Shown: positions 18,239 to 26,774 of the stretch, one piece after another | Layout of the letters: each line of letters begins with the position of its first letter | Position numbering within the stretch: position 1 is the first letter of the stretch | NCBI GenBank assembly: GCA_016765035.1 | Contig: JAESQS010000138.1 | Location: 1-44,493 of the forward strand | Source: Kordiimonadaceae bacterium | Lineage (GTDB): Bacteria; Pseudomonadota; Alphaproteobacteria; Sphingomonadales; Kordiimonadaceae | Direction: 5' to 3' | DNA length: 44,493 nt | Translations under genes and position numbers: made by a program | Notes under the pieces: model-generated | Seen by the model: only the letters and a program-made list of their open reading frames with translations | Database searches by the model: none | Told to the model about the DNA's origin: nothing

Positions 18239-19129
18239 CTACAAAGTCTTCTCTACCATGCAGGTGTGAAATATTTTAACACTTTCTACGACTGCTTCAG
18301 GGGCTTCGACTTGTGGGTAGTGGCCAATGGTGGGCAACCGGATCAGTTTGGCTGTCGGGACCAGCTTTTCAAAACCGTCCGCCGCGTGGGCACCAGATAT
18401 TGGGTCCTCTTGCCCGCATATTAGCATCAGAGGCAGTTTAGCATCGGCCAGTGCGCCCACCCAGCGACGCGCGTTTTTTTTGCGGTCTTCGATATAGCCA
18501 ATGCGGCGGGCAAGGGCTGCTCTGCCGTTTACACCTTTCACGGCGGGCCAGAATTCTTCCAGTCTCTCCTTGTTAGAGCGGGTATGCGGCCCAAAGACTG
18601 CGGCAAAGCTTTTGAGGAATTTACTGCGCTTTACAAACCGGGCAAGTAGCGGCCCCAGAGGGCTTGCCAGTAAGGTTTGCAGGGGCACAGGCCTGTGCAA
18701 ACTAGGGATAAGCCCCCCATTCAGAAAAATACAGCTTTTGATTTTGAAGGATAAGCTGCTTTCGTTATGGCGCGCGAGTAATTCCTGCGCGACAGTATCG
18801 CCAACATCGTGTGCTAAAATATGCACTTCTCTAATTTCACGGTGCTGCATCAATGCTTCAAGCATATCTGCTTGGTCTTGAATGCTGCATTTTTTCTGGC
18901 GCGCATTCAAGGATTGCCCGTAATCCAAAAGGTCTGGGATAACCATATGGAACCGATCGACTAAATAACGGGAAATCCAGCACCAGTCCCACCCGCTGGT
19001 AGGGAAGCCGTGGAGCATCAACAAGACTTGCCCTTTACCGCCGCGCTGGTAAAAAACATTATGGTCCCGCCATTCAAAATATTTCCCGCATTGACGCCAT
19101 TTGTCAAAGGAGATGGGTGCTTTGTCCAT
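18239..19129 (-). CDS. Alpha/beta hydrolase with aspartate nucleophile (MEST-like)
   Basis: The 296-residue protein has the alpha/beta-hydrolase plan: HGFPTSGWDW (40-49) for the oxyanion region, a nucleophile elbow with Asp108 in HDVGDTVAQELL, Asp242 in GQEDPISG and the catalytic His270 in GHYPQVEAP. An Asp rather than Ser nucleophile is typical of epoxide hydrolases and haloalkane dehalogenases. The HDxGDxVAQELL block is also that of the MEST/PEG1 group. There is no signal peptide, so it is cytoplasmic. The reaction is not known. The ATG at 19129 has no obvious ribosome-binding site. It is divergent from the M14 peptidase gene. Confidence 0.85.
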   Translation of the reverse strand: MDKAPISFDKWRQCGKYFEWRDHNVFYQRGGKGQVLLMLHGFPTSGWDWCWISRYLVDRFHMVIPDLLDYGQSLNARQKKCSIQDQADMLEALMQHREIREVHILAHDVGDTVAQELLARHNESSLSFKIKSCIFLNGGLIPSLHRPVPLQTLLASPLGPLLARFVKRSKFLKSFAAVFGPHTRSNKERLEEFWPAVKGVNGRAALARRIGYIEDRKKNARRWVGALADAKLPLMLICGQEDPISGAHAADGFEKLVPTAKLIRLPTIGHYPQVEAPEAVVESVKIFHTCMVEKTL

Positions 19130-19451
19130 AAAGGCTTTGCCTGTCTCACATCTGTAGTCTTTAGCCCGTCTTTACCGTAAACACCTGTAGGGTTAAATAC
19201 GGAGTCGCGAGCTCTTAATCATTAACTAGGGCGGCAAGCCCCTAATGGCAACTATGGCATGAAAATATAGGGTGTTGAAATGCAGATGGAAGCGCATGTC
19301 TCCTGCTGCATTAGCTCCCTTGTGCTCATCACCTCTTGATGAGGCAGGAATATCTTTTCTTTTCATTCCACAGCAAATGAGACAAGTTGTATTTGATGAA
19401 ATGGGGGTTGAGAGGCTCCGGTTACTTAAGGCAGCTTGAGGGATAACAAGG
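19130..19451. other. 322-bp divergent intergenic region
   Basis: This region lies between the divergent hydrolase and M14 peptidase genes and presumably holds both promoters. I see no gene, no convincing terminator and no copy of the palindromic element. A weak inverted repeat AGGGCGG/GCCCCT lies near 19228-19243. Confidence 0.4.
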
Positions 19452-22058
19452 ATGCGGCTTTTTTCAATAGCAATTGGTTTTTGGCTGGTGTGGACGGCCA
19501 CAGTGTCAGTGGTAGCTGAACCGCTCGATTATTTTTTGGTTAAAGGCACGCAGTATGACCAAACTATTTTAAAACCTTCCGAAGTTTTTGGCCATGATAT
19601 TGGTGACCAGCCGTTGCGGCATGATCTTTTAGTTACCTACATGCGGCAACTGGCTGCCATAAGCCCCCGCATGACGGTTGATACTATTGGTTATAGCCAT
19701 GAAAATCGCCCCATATTGTTTGCGGTTATTACATCCCCTAAAAATCATGCCCGCCTTGATGATATTAAAGCCGCCCATGTGTTGCGGAGCGACCCACAGT
19801 ATACGGGTAAAATTGATGACAAATTGCCAGTGGTAACATGGCTGAATTATGGCGTGCACGGTGCTGAGGCCAGTGGCATGGATGCCGTGGTGCCAACGCT
19901 GTATCATTTGGCTGCGGCGCAAGATGCAGCCACTAAAAGCCAGTTGGAAAACAGCGTTATTTTGATAACAGCGGTGTTCAATCCAGACGGCCACGCCCGA
20001 CGGGCCAATTGGGTAACAGGGTATGGAGGCAGCCTGCGTGCTGAAGATGCCAACCATGAAATACATCATCAGGCATGGCCGGGCGGCAGGACCAACCATT
20101 ATTGGTTTGACCTGAACCGGCAGTGGCTGTTGCAGACCCAGCCTGAAAGCAAGGCGTGGTTGAAAAAATGGCACGAATGGAAACCACAGGTAACCGCTGA
20201 TTTCCATGAAATGGGGTCTAATACCAGCTATTATTTCCATCCGGGTGTGCCAACACGCAAGCATCCGCTTATTCCAGCTAAAGGCCGTGAACTGCTGGTG
20301 GAAATGGCAGGTTTTCACAGCAAATGGCTTGATAGTGAAGGGAAGCTGTATTTTAGCGAAGAAGGTTTTGACAATTATTATGTGGGCAAAGGATCCACCT
20401 ATCCACAAATCAATGGCTCATTGGGTATTTTGTTTGAAGCCGGGGGGCAAATGGGTGTGGCCCGTAAAGGCCCGCTTGGGGTTAAAACCTATGCTGAAAA
20501 TATTCAAACCCATTTTGGCACCAGTTTATCAACCATTGAAGGCGCGACTGCACTGCGCGGAAAGCTACAGGCGTATCAGCGGTCATTCTACCGGGATTCT
20601 ATCAAGCAGGCTAAGTCAGATAGTGTGAAAGCCTATGTGTTCAGAGCGCCAGATGACCCCGCCCGTATGGATATGTTTCTTGACTTATTAAGCCGTCATA
20701 AAGTGAAAGCTTTCCGAGTGGATGGTGCGCTTAAGGTTGGCAAAAAAACTTATGGCACAGAGAGCTATATTGTGCCGATGTTACAAACGCAGTACCGCAT
20801 GGCAAAAGCCATTTTTGGCCGCATTACGGACTTTCCGGATAAAGTATTTTATGATGTGTCAGGCTGGACATTACCGCTGGCATACGGGCTTGATTATGCG
20901 CCTGTGAAAGCAAAAGTTCACAGTAAATTGGGCAAGCAGGTGTCCGCTACCGGGTTTCAGCCCTTAACGCCGGATGCCTCTGATTATGGCTATATGTTCC
21001 GTTGGTCAGATTATTATGCGCCTCGGGCATTGGCAGCTTTGTTGCAGCGCGGTGTGATGGCCCGTGTGGCACTAGAGGAAACCACCATTCAAACAACCCG
21101 TGGGCCTGTAAAAATGGATCGTGGGGCCATCATTGTACAAAAACACCTGCAAACAGTGGACAGCGCCTATATCGATGCCTTTGTAAAATCCTTGGCTGCT
21201 GAAAATGGCCTGACAGTGCACGCCCTTACATCAGGCCACACCCTTAATACAGGTGCTGAGATTGGGGGCCGTTTTAGTGTCGTTGATTTAGCAGCGCCCA
21301 AGCCTTTGTTGGTGACGGGCGAGGGCATGAGCCCTTATGACGTAGGCGAAATATGGCATTTGCTTGATTATAAAATGCGGATGCCAGTAACGCTGGTGCG
21401 CAAAGACCGGCTAAGAAAAGTGAATTTGTCAAATTACACCCACCTGATTTTAGGCGGTGGGCGCAACGTTGCTCTCAGTGAAAAAATGCAGGCTACAGTG
21501 AAGGCTTGGGTGAAGGCTGGCGGTACTCTTGTGGCTGAAAGGCAGGGGGCAAAATGGGTTTTTGACACACTGTATGGCAGTGACAAAAAGAAAACTAAAG
21601 CGCCCACTTTCGGGGAAAGTAAGCGACTGTCCTATGCAGGTAAAGGACAGAGGGACGCAGAGCATATCATTGGCGGGGCGTTGTTTGAAAGCACAGTTGA
21701 TACTAGTCACCCGATGGCCTTTGGTCTTGTGCACAACAAGGTGGCCACTAACCGAAACATAGTTTTTAAACTGCCTAAACCAAATGACCCCTACGCGCAG
21801 GTTGCCCTCTATACTGATACGCCTGTTTTATCGGGCTATGCATCACCTGAACGTGCAGCAGATATTAAAGGCTCGGCGATGATGACAGCAGAACGTAAAG
21901 GCAAAGGGTCTGTCATTCTGTTTGCCGATAACCCCAATTTTCGTGGCACCTATTTGGGTTCAGAAAAGCTGTTTATCAACAGCTTATTTTTCTCAAAAGC
22001 GTTTAGGCCAGCGCGTAAAGCAGGGGATGAGGCAGAGAGTGCCGCTGTGGAAGAATAG
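19452..22058 (+). CDS. Secreted M14-family zinc carboxypeptidase
   Basis: The 868-residue protein has a signal peptide over residues 1-22 with a plausible cleavage after VVA, so it is exported. The M14 fold shows zinc ligands His136 and Glu139 in NYGVHGAE, the substrate-binding NPDGHARRAN block and the third zinc ligand His252 in DFHEMGSN. The catalytic Glu is probably in the FEAGGQ block. The long C-terminal half (about 400-860) lacks a recognised catalytic motif and may be a glutamine-amidotransferase-like accessory domain (ILGGGRN). It probably trims peptides in the periplasm. ATG 19452 has GAGGGA eight bases upstream. A terminator hairpin follows the stop. Confidence 0.88.
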   Translation: MRLFSIAIGFWLVWTATVSVVAEPLDYFLVKGTQYDQTILKPSEVFGHDIGDQPLRHDLLVTYMRQLAAISPRMTVDTIGYSHENRPILFAVITSPKNHARLDDIKAAHVLRSDPQYTGKIDDKLPVVTWLNYGVHGAEASGMDAVVPTLYHLAAAQDAATKSQLENSVILITAVFNPDGHARRANWVTGYGGSLRAEDANHEIHHQAWPGGRTNHYWFDLNRQWLLQTQPESKAWLKKWHEWKPQVTADFHEMGSNTSYYFHPGVPTRKHPLIPAKGRELLVEMAGFHSKWLDSEGKLYFSEEGFDNYYVGKGSTYPQINGSLGILFEAGGQMGVARKGPLGVKTYAENIQTHFGTSLSTIEGATALRGKLQAYQRSFYRDSIKQAKSDSVKAYVFRAPDDPARMDMFLDLLSRHKVKAFRVDGALKVGKKTYGTESYIVPMLQTQYRMAKAIFGRITDFPDKVFYDVSGWTLPLAYGLDYAPVKAKVHSKLGKQVSATGFQPLTPDASDYGYMFRWSDYYAPRALAALLQRGVMARVALEETTIQTTRGPVKMDRGAIIVQKHLQTVDSAYIDAFVKSLAAENGLTVHALTSGHTLNTGAEIGGRFSVVDLAAPKPLLVTGEGMSPYDVGEIWHLLDYKMRMPVTLVRKDRLRKVNLSNYTHLILGGGRNVALSEKMQATVKAWVKAGGTLVAERQGAKWVFDTLYGSDKKKTKAPTFGESKRLSYAGKGQRDAEHIIGGALFESTVDTSHPMAFGLVHNKVATNRNIVFKLPKPNDPYAQVALYTDTPVLSGYASPERAADIKGSAMMTAERKGKGSVILFADNPNFRGTYLGSEKLFINSLFFSKAFRPARKAGDEAESAAVEE

Positions 22059-22088
22059 GCCTGCGCCAGCCACATAGGCCTAGTTTTT
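22056..22088 (+). terminator. Intrinsic terminator after the M14 peptidase gene
   Basis: TAGGCCT (22056-22062, beginning in the stop codon) pairs with AGGCCTA (22076-22082) around a 13-nt loop, then GTTTTT. It lies between two convergent genes. Confidence 0.6.
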
Positions 22089-22511
22089 CTACGTTCGAAT
22101 GAGCTCGATCTGGTACCCATCTGGGTCTTTGATAAAGGCAATAATATCAGTTTCCTGCTTCCCCTTTGGGGGGAAAGCCATTGGGCCGGGGGCACGTGTG
22201 ATTTGTATGCCTTGGTCTTCTATCATTTTACAAGTTGCGTAAATGTCCGTGACCGCTAGGGCTAGGTGCCCGAATGCGGTGCCGTGTGTTTGCTCGGATG
22301 GGTCCCAATTATGGGTAAGCTCAATGGCAGTATGGGCATTTTCATCACCATAGCCAATGAAGGCCAAGGTGAAACGGTTTTCACTATAGTCTTCTCGGCG
22401 CAAGAGGTTCATACCCAAAATTTCCGTATAAAAGGCCAGTGATTTTTCAAGGTCAGTTACGCGGATCATTGTGTGCAAAATCCGGTGCGGCTTTAGGTTT
22501 AGCTTGCTCAT
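22089..22511 (-). CDS. gloA: Lactoylglutathione lyase (glyoxalase I)
   Basis: The enzyme isomerises the methylglyoxal-glutathione hemithioacetal to S-lactoylglutathione. The 140 residues hold the four metal ligands of the E. coli-like class: His13 (LHTMIRV), Glu64 (AIELTHNW), His82 (FGHLAL) and Glu136 (YQIELIR). Characteristic blocks FYTEILGMNLLRR and DPDGY are present. It has no long insertions, which fits a nickel-type bacterial enzyme. Its partner gloB, which hydrolyses the product, is in the same window at 36351-37115 but is not linked in an operon. Confidence 0.96.
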   Translation of the reverse strand: MSKLNLKPHRILHTMIRVTDLEKSLAFYTEILGMNLLRREDYSENRFTLAFIGYGDENAHTAIELTHNWDPSEQTHGTAFGHLALAVTDIYATCKMIEDQGIQITRAPGPMAFPPKGKQETDIIAFIKDPDGYQIELIRT

Positions 22512-22617
22512 GCTGTTCTCGTTTACGGTTTCTGGATAGCGAGGAAGGGGATGGTGCCAAACACAAGGCTTGGCACCAATTGGAGTGGCCGGTGATACAT
22601 ATAAACTGCATAGGCTT

Positions 22618-23244
22618 CTAGCTGAAGAAGGGTGAGCCCATATCGCGGCTTGCTTCTTCGGTTACGGCTGCGTCAAAAATACGTGTTGTATAGGCAGCAT
22701 TCATGGTCCGTGTCTCTGTTGGGAAATAGTCGAGAGCGAATTTTTTGGCGTTTTTAAGAGTATCGAATGCATAGATGCCACCAGCAGAGTTGCTATGCAG
22801 GCCACTGAGCCATGTTTTGGAAAGGATGCCTGCCTGTTCTTTTAGGGCAGGGTTGATATCCTGCCATGGCAGATCCTCAAACGGAACGCTGATTTGCACT
22901 TCCGTATAAACATAAGCGCCGGGCTTAATGTCCAGTTTTTCACCAAAGTGAACAGACTTCATATCGCGGCTGGCTTCTTCAACAATTTCAGCGCTAAATA
23001 TGCGTGTGGTTTGTGCCACGCCAAATTTTTCTGCTTCGCCGGGGAAATATGCGGTCACAAAACTCTGTGCGTTTTCAATGGTGTCGAACGTGTATAGACC
23101 ACCAAGTGAGTTAGTCTCAATACCAGACAGCCACGTTTTATTTAAGATACCGGGTTGTTGCTTCAAGCTAGTATTTACTTGTTTCCACGGTGCGTCATTG
23201 AAGGGTTTATTGATCTGCAGTTCTGTGTAAACGAAGGCTTTCAT
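22618..23244 (-). CDS. YdhR-like protein with two tandem domains
   Basis: The 208 residues are two copies of one domain of about 92 residues (roughly 5-95 and 112-203). Both contain YTE(L/V)QI, PWxxxN, GIL(N/S)KTWLSG, a GG-Y-FDT stretch, YFP and EEASRDM. The domain resembles the YdhR mono-oxygenase-like family, small ferredoxin-like-fold dimers; here the two halves may form a dimer in one chain. No catalytic residues are certain. The gene is divergent from a TetR regulator and separated from it by three matching palindromic operators, so it is very probably controlled by it. Confidence 0.75.
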   Translation of the reverse strand: MKAFVYTELQINKPFNDAPWKQVNTSLKQQPGILNKTWLSGIETNSLGGLYTFDTIENAQSFVTAYFPGEAEKFGVAQTTRIFSAEIVEEASRDMKSVHFGEKLDIKPGAYVYTEVQISVPFEDLPWQDINPALKEQAGILSKTWLSGLHSNSAGGIYAFDTLKNAKKFALDYFPTETRTMNAAYTTRIFDAAVTEEASRDMGSPFFS

Positions 23245-23304
23245 TTTCTTTCTTTCTATTTCTGCTGCCGCATAGGCATTGACTTTTTCGGCGTAAACAA
23301 CAAT

Positions 23305-23376
23305 ATAACGATCGTTATTAATTGTTATTTATGTAACGGTCGCTATATTGTCAACCAATTAAATAACGATCGTTAC
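23305..23376. promoter_or_regulatory. Three TetR-type operator palindromes
   Basis: ATAACGATCGTTAT (23305-23318) is a perfect palindrome. GTAACGGTCGCTAT (23333-23346) and ATAACGATCGTTAC (23363-23376) are related near-palindromes. The centres are 28 and 30 bp apart, near three helical turns, which would place the bound proteins on about the same face. They lie between the divergent tandem YdhR-like gene and the TetR gene and can cover both promoters. Confidence 0.8.
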
Positions 23377-23395
23377 ATTTATCTAGGACCCGCCA

Positions 23396-24004
23396 ATGAC
23401 TAAAACAGAGAAAAAACCAGCAGGATGGAAGCGGGAAGAAACTCGCAAACGTATGCTGGAGGCGGTTGGCCGCAGTTTCCGGCAGCATGGGTTCGCGGGT
23501 GTTGGAGTGGATGCTATTGCAAAAGAAGCAGGTGTGACCTCTGGTGCATTTTATTCGCACTTAGGATCAAAAGATGCTGCATTTGAACTGGCAGTCGAAG
23601 CTGGGCTTAATGAAGTAATAGACGCAGTGCCAATTTTCCAAACTGAAAATGGGGATGGATGGGTGCAAGCTTTTGCTGACTATTATTTGGGCGCTGCTCA
23701 CCGTGATGACTTAGAAACCGGATGCGCCATGACCACATTGACACCAGAGATTGCCCGACAAAGCAGCTCGTTGAACGTCCTGTATGAACGCAAGATGCAA
23801 ACCATTGCGGATCTTATCGCCAAAGGGTTGGTGGGCGATGATACGAGTACGATGAACCGGGCATGGGCGATGCTATCAATTTTCACAGGGGGATTGAACC
23901 GGTCGAGAGCCATTGCCAGTAATAGCGTGTCAGAGCATGTGGCGAGTACTGTTAAGGAAACAGTTGTTCTCATAGCAGGTGACATCGCTGATTTAAGAAG
24001 CTGA
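23396..24004 (+). CDS. TetR-family transcriptional regulator
   Basis: The 202-residue protein has the N-terminal TetR helix-turn-helix at about residues 12-60, with the classic VDAIAKEAGVTSGAFYSHLGSK stretch split over the recognition helix and the FYxHFxxK-like end. The C-terminal half is the ligand and dimerisation domain, with no motif that tells the ligand. Three operator palindromes lie 20-90 bp upstream, so it should repress itself and the divergent tandem YdhR-like gene until an inducer binds. It starts at ATG 23396 after AGGACC. Domain call is firm, target call is inferred from layout. Confidence 0.92.
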   Translation: MTKTEKKPAGWKREETRKRMLEAVGRSFRQHGFAGVGVDAIAKEAGVTSGAFYSHLGSKDAAFELAVEAGLNEVIDAVPIFQTENGDGWVQAFADYYLGAAHRDDLETGCAMTTLTPEIARQSSSLNVLYERKMQTIADLIAKGLVGDDTSTMNRAWAMLSIFTGGLNRSRAIASNSVSEHVASTVKETVVLIAGDIADLRS

Positions 24005-24072
24005 TACAACTTTAATGGTTTAGGGTGCTTTTATTAAGCTCCCTGGATTAGGGTGGGATCATCAATTGCGAC

Positions 24073-24202
24073 TAGAGCATATCTGGTTTAATTAGAGTCA
24101 CTTCCGCCCACGCCCCCTACCCAACCACCCCACAGTGTATCCTAGCGGGTGGTTGGGTAGGGGGCGTGGGCCGGTGATGCCTAGTAAACCAAATATGCCC
24201 TA
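24073..24202. repeat. Full-length palindromic intergenic element
   Basis: Two arms of about 55 bp (24073-24130 and 24147-24202) are inverted copies of each other around a 16-nt centre, CACAGTGTATCCTAGC. The inner 30 bp of the arms (CGCCCACGCC through CCAACCACCC) are nearly perfect. The outer ends read GAGCATAT on the left and ATATGCCC on the right. It has no coding capacity and resembles a REP or MITE-like element. It fills most of the gap between the TetR and lipoprotein genes and ends beside the AAGGGG ribosome-binding site of the next gene. Confidence 0.9.
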
Positions 24203-24215
24203 ATAAGGGGATAGC

Positions 24216-24830
24216 GTGCAAATGGACTTTCATCTTTGGCCTACTATAAAAATGCCGCTTTTGTTGGCGTTGATGTTGCCTGTTGTTGTCGCGTGCAGTG
24301 AAAATGCAGATACGCCTGCACCTGAAGTAAAACCAGTTACCAAAATAGCGGAAATATATTTTCGGTATGGCACTGAAGCGGCTGCCCGCAGCAGCGGTGC
24401 GTGGAATGAAGCCAGCTATAGGGCATTGATGAATAGCGAAACCGTCAGTAAAGGCGCACGCTGTGTGCAGGATAGGGTTGTTTCGCAGGGGCGTGGTCTA
24501 TACCGGGAAACGCGCTTACAATCTTTATTGCTCAAGCATTTGTTTCCTGCGGATTTAAGCACATATAGTGCCTTTGTAGATGATGCTGTGGTCCATAATA
24601 CAGCGCTTGTTAGGCTTAAAAAACTGGGCTTTGCAAGTTATGAAGCGGCCATCAAAAGCAACAATATGATCGTGCGCTCCCTCTTAACGGAATATACCCA
24701 TTACGCACGGTTTCGTAATATGCACGATGTTTCAAAGGGAGTTCAGGCTTCCAATGTGGTGATAAACAGCTGCGCACCAGATGCTATCACCAACATGTTA
24801 GGGGGAGTGGGCGGAAATGACCCTACTTAA
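24216..24830 (+). CDS. Lipoprotein of unknown function
   Basis: The 204-residue protein starts with a signal peptide and a lipobox VVVAC with Cys27, so it should be lipid-anchored. The rest is mostly helical and polar with two further Cys residues (about 74 and 188). I recognise no domain. GTG 24216 is chosen because AAGGGG ends five bases before it; the ATG six bases later has poorer spacing. The gene is bracketed by the palindromic element: a full copy ends just upstream, and the last codons and stop lie in a half-copy. It may have been moved or trimmed together with the element. Confidence 0.7.
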   Translation: MQMDFHLWPTIKMPLLLALMLPVVVACSENADTPAPEVKPVTKIAEIYFRYGTEAAARSSGAWNEASYRALMNSETVSKGARCVQDRVVSQGRGLYRETRLQSLLLKHLFPADLSTYSAFVDDAVVHNTALVRLKKLGFASYEAAIKSNNMIVRSLLTEYTHYARFRNMHDVSKGVQASNVVINSCAPDAITNMLGGVGGNDPT

Positions 24831-24848
24831 ACCAAATATGTTTTAGGG
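24799..24848. repeat. Half-copy of the palindromic element over the lipoprotein 3' end
   Basis: GGGGGAGTGGGCGG, an ATGA, then TTAAACCAAATATG and TTTTAGGG follow the right arm of the full copy at 24147-24202 in the same order and orientation. The stop codon TAA of the lipoprotein gene is part of the match. Confidence 0.7.
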
Positions 24849-24856
24849 TACTGGCG

Positions 24857-25786
24857 TTAAAGGACGGCGGCTTCGTCCGATTTATAAGTGCCAGTTTCTT
24901 CGCGCAACCAGTCAATGAAGTCCTGTACTTGTTCGTTCTTCAATTTTTCCTCTGGGCAGACAATATAGTGGGCAAAATCCACAGGCACAGCTTGGCCAAA
25001 AGGCGTCACTAGGCGGCCTGCCTTTATATCATCGGCAGCAATAACAGAACGTGCGAGCGCAACACCGCGCCCTGCAACGGCGGCTTCAATGGCCAACGCA
25101 TTGTTATTGAAATGCAATGCTGCAACGCCGTCTGGCTGTTGCACACCGGCAGCTTTTAGCCACATGGACCAATTTGGCGCGCTGTCATCTTCAATGAAAC
25201 TGTCATCATGAATAAGGATATGCTGCAAAACTTCGCACGCCGTTTTGCATGTTTTGCCCTCCTTCATCAGAGTTGGGGAGCAAACAGGAATAATGGTTTC
25301 CCGCAGTAACTCTTCGCTATAGTGGTTGGCATAATTTCCGTTGCCGTAGCGAATGGCAATGTCTGTGTCTTCAATTTTAAAGTCTGTCACATTCAGCGTG
25401 GCTTCAATTTTGACCACAGCATTTGGCCTGCGCGCATAAAACCCGGCAATGCGCGGCACAAGCCATTTACTTGCAAACGAGGGGGACACACTCAGTTTCA
25501 ACACATTGGAGGATTTAGCATCTGTCAATATATCGACAGATTCTTCCATATGCTCAAATGCCTGCTTTAGCGGGGCGAGAGAAAGCTGGGCTGTTTCTGT
25601 CAGCACAAGTGACCGATTGGTGCGACGGAAAAGCTCAACTCCCAGAAAATCTTCGAGCGATCTAATTTGCTGGCTAATGGCAGCAGGCGTGACGGAAAGG
25701 TCATCTGCCGCCAGTTTGAAGCTCATGTGGCGGGCGGCCGCATCAAATGCTCTCAGTGCATTGAGGGGTAAAAGAGATCGTTTCAT
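24857..25786 (-). CDS. LysR-family transcriptional regulator (GcvA-like)
   Basis: The 309-residue protein has an N-terminal winged helix-turn-helix (about residues 5-62: LNALRAFDAAARHMSF, VTPAAISQQI) and a C-terminal effector-binding domain. The N-terminal layout is that of the GcvA branch. I prefer ATG 25786, since GGGAG lies five bases upstream; the frame is open to an ATG at 25801 without a ribosome-binding site. It lies downstream of the cys operon by 235 bp and is the only LysR gene near, but a CysB role is not supported by any sequence feature. The target is unknown. Confidence 0.92.
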   Translation of the reverse strand: MKRSLLPLNALRAFDAAARHMSFKLAADDLSVTPAAISQQIRSLEDFLGVELFRRTNRSLVLTETAQLSLAPLKQAFEHMEESVDILTDAKSSNVLKLSVSPSFASKWLVPRIAGFYARRPNAVVKIEATLNVTDFKIEDTDIAIRYGNGNYANHYSEELLRETIIPVCSPTLMKEGKTCKTACEVLQHILIHDDSFIEDDSAPNWSMWLKAAGVQQPDGVAALHFNNNALAIEAAVAGRGVALARSVIAADDIKAGRLVTPFGQAVPVDFAHYIVCPEEKLKNEQVQDFIDWLREETGTYKSDEAAVL

Positions 25787-26021
25787 TTGTGCTCCCGCCA
25801 TGATGTTAATTGCTTTAACATTAGAAAAACTTATTAATATTCTCCTAACATGGGTATCGTTTAGGAGGGTATTTATCTAATGTCAAATTGCGATTTATTG
25901 AATATGGGGAACACATAGCGAATTTAAAGGCTTTTTATCCCGTAGACAGAATAGACCTATTTTCAGTTAAGTTTAGATAAGCAATAAATAGCGCGCTGAA
26001 AATAAAGGCAGCGGCAAATAC

Positions 26022-26774
26022 TTATTTGCTAGACAGTATGCGGGTGTTTTCAGTCAGGCTTAGGTGAATGCCGCATTCAGCCTTTGCTTGGCCCCGCCAG
26101 CGGCCTGCGCGGTCACTTTCGCCTTCTTGCACGCGGTCTGTGCAGGGCATGCAGCCGATGGAGGCAAAACCCTCTGCCACTAGCGGATGCCGGGGCAAAT
26201 TGTTTTCTTCCAGATAGGCGGTAACGTCTTCTTTAGTCCAGAAGGCCAGCGGGTTTATTTTTACGCGACCATCAGCGGCCTCAAAGTGTGGCAGCAAGGA
26301 CCGAACGCCGCCTTGAAACCGCTTGCGACCCGAAGCCCAAGCTTCGAAGCCATCTAGCACTTTGTCTAGGGGCCGTACTTTTCTAAAATAGCAGCATTTG
26401 TTGGTGTCTTTGGTCCAAAGGGCACCTTTGGGGTCTTCTGCCTGCAATTCATTTGCATCCGGCAGAATAGTCCGCACATCAGTTAAGCCGAAATCTTCAC
26501 TTAACCGGTCTCTGAACCGTTTTGTTTCACCAAATAACTTGCCAGTATCAAGGAATAAAACAGGGATGTCTTTCGAAACCCGTGAAGCAATATGTAACAG
26601 CACAGCAGATTCTGAACCAAAGGAAGAAACAAGAGCGAACTGGTCCCCGAAATATTTCAGGGCCCCTTCTATCACTTGCTCAGGACTAGCGTCTGCATAC
26701 CGACTGTCGAGATAATCAACAGTCTGTAGCGGGTCAAATAGCCCTTTTTCCTCTGGCGCAGTTTGTGCGGTCAT
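26022..26774 (-). CDS. cysH: Adenylylsulfate (APS) reductase, thioredoxin-type with iron-sulfur cluster
   Basis: The enzyme reduces activated sulfate to sulfite in assimilatory sulfur metabolism. The 250 residues show the nucleotide-binding SFGSESAVLLH, then the [4Fe-4S] ligands Cys127-Cys128 (KCCYF) and Cys208/Cys211 (CMPC), and the catalytic Cys234 in ECGIH. The four cluster cysteines mark it as the APS-using type, so no APS kinase step is needed, unlike E. coli PAPS reductase. Its ATG overlaps the DUF934 stop (ATGA). It ends the operon whose upstream gene encodes the sulfite reductase that uses its product. Confidence 0.95.
   Translation of the reverse strand: MTAQTAPEEKGLFDPLQTVDYLDSRYADASPEQVIEGALKYFGDQFALVSSFGSESAVLLHIASRVSKDIPVLFLDTGKLFGETKRFRDRLSEDFGLTDVRTILPDANELQAEDPKGALWTKDTNKCCYFRKVRPLDKVLDGFEAWASGRKRFQGGVRSLLPHFEAADGRVKINPLAFWTKEDVTAYLEENNLPRHPLVAEGFASIGCMPCTDRVQEGESDRAGRWRGQAKAECGIHLSLTENTRILSSK

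Noticed and set aside
25880-25918. 12-codon plus-strand frame preceded by AGGAGG upstream of the LysR gene
   Set aside because: Spacing to the ATG is too long and nothing downstream on that strand could be controlled by it as a leader peptide.
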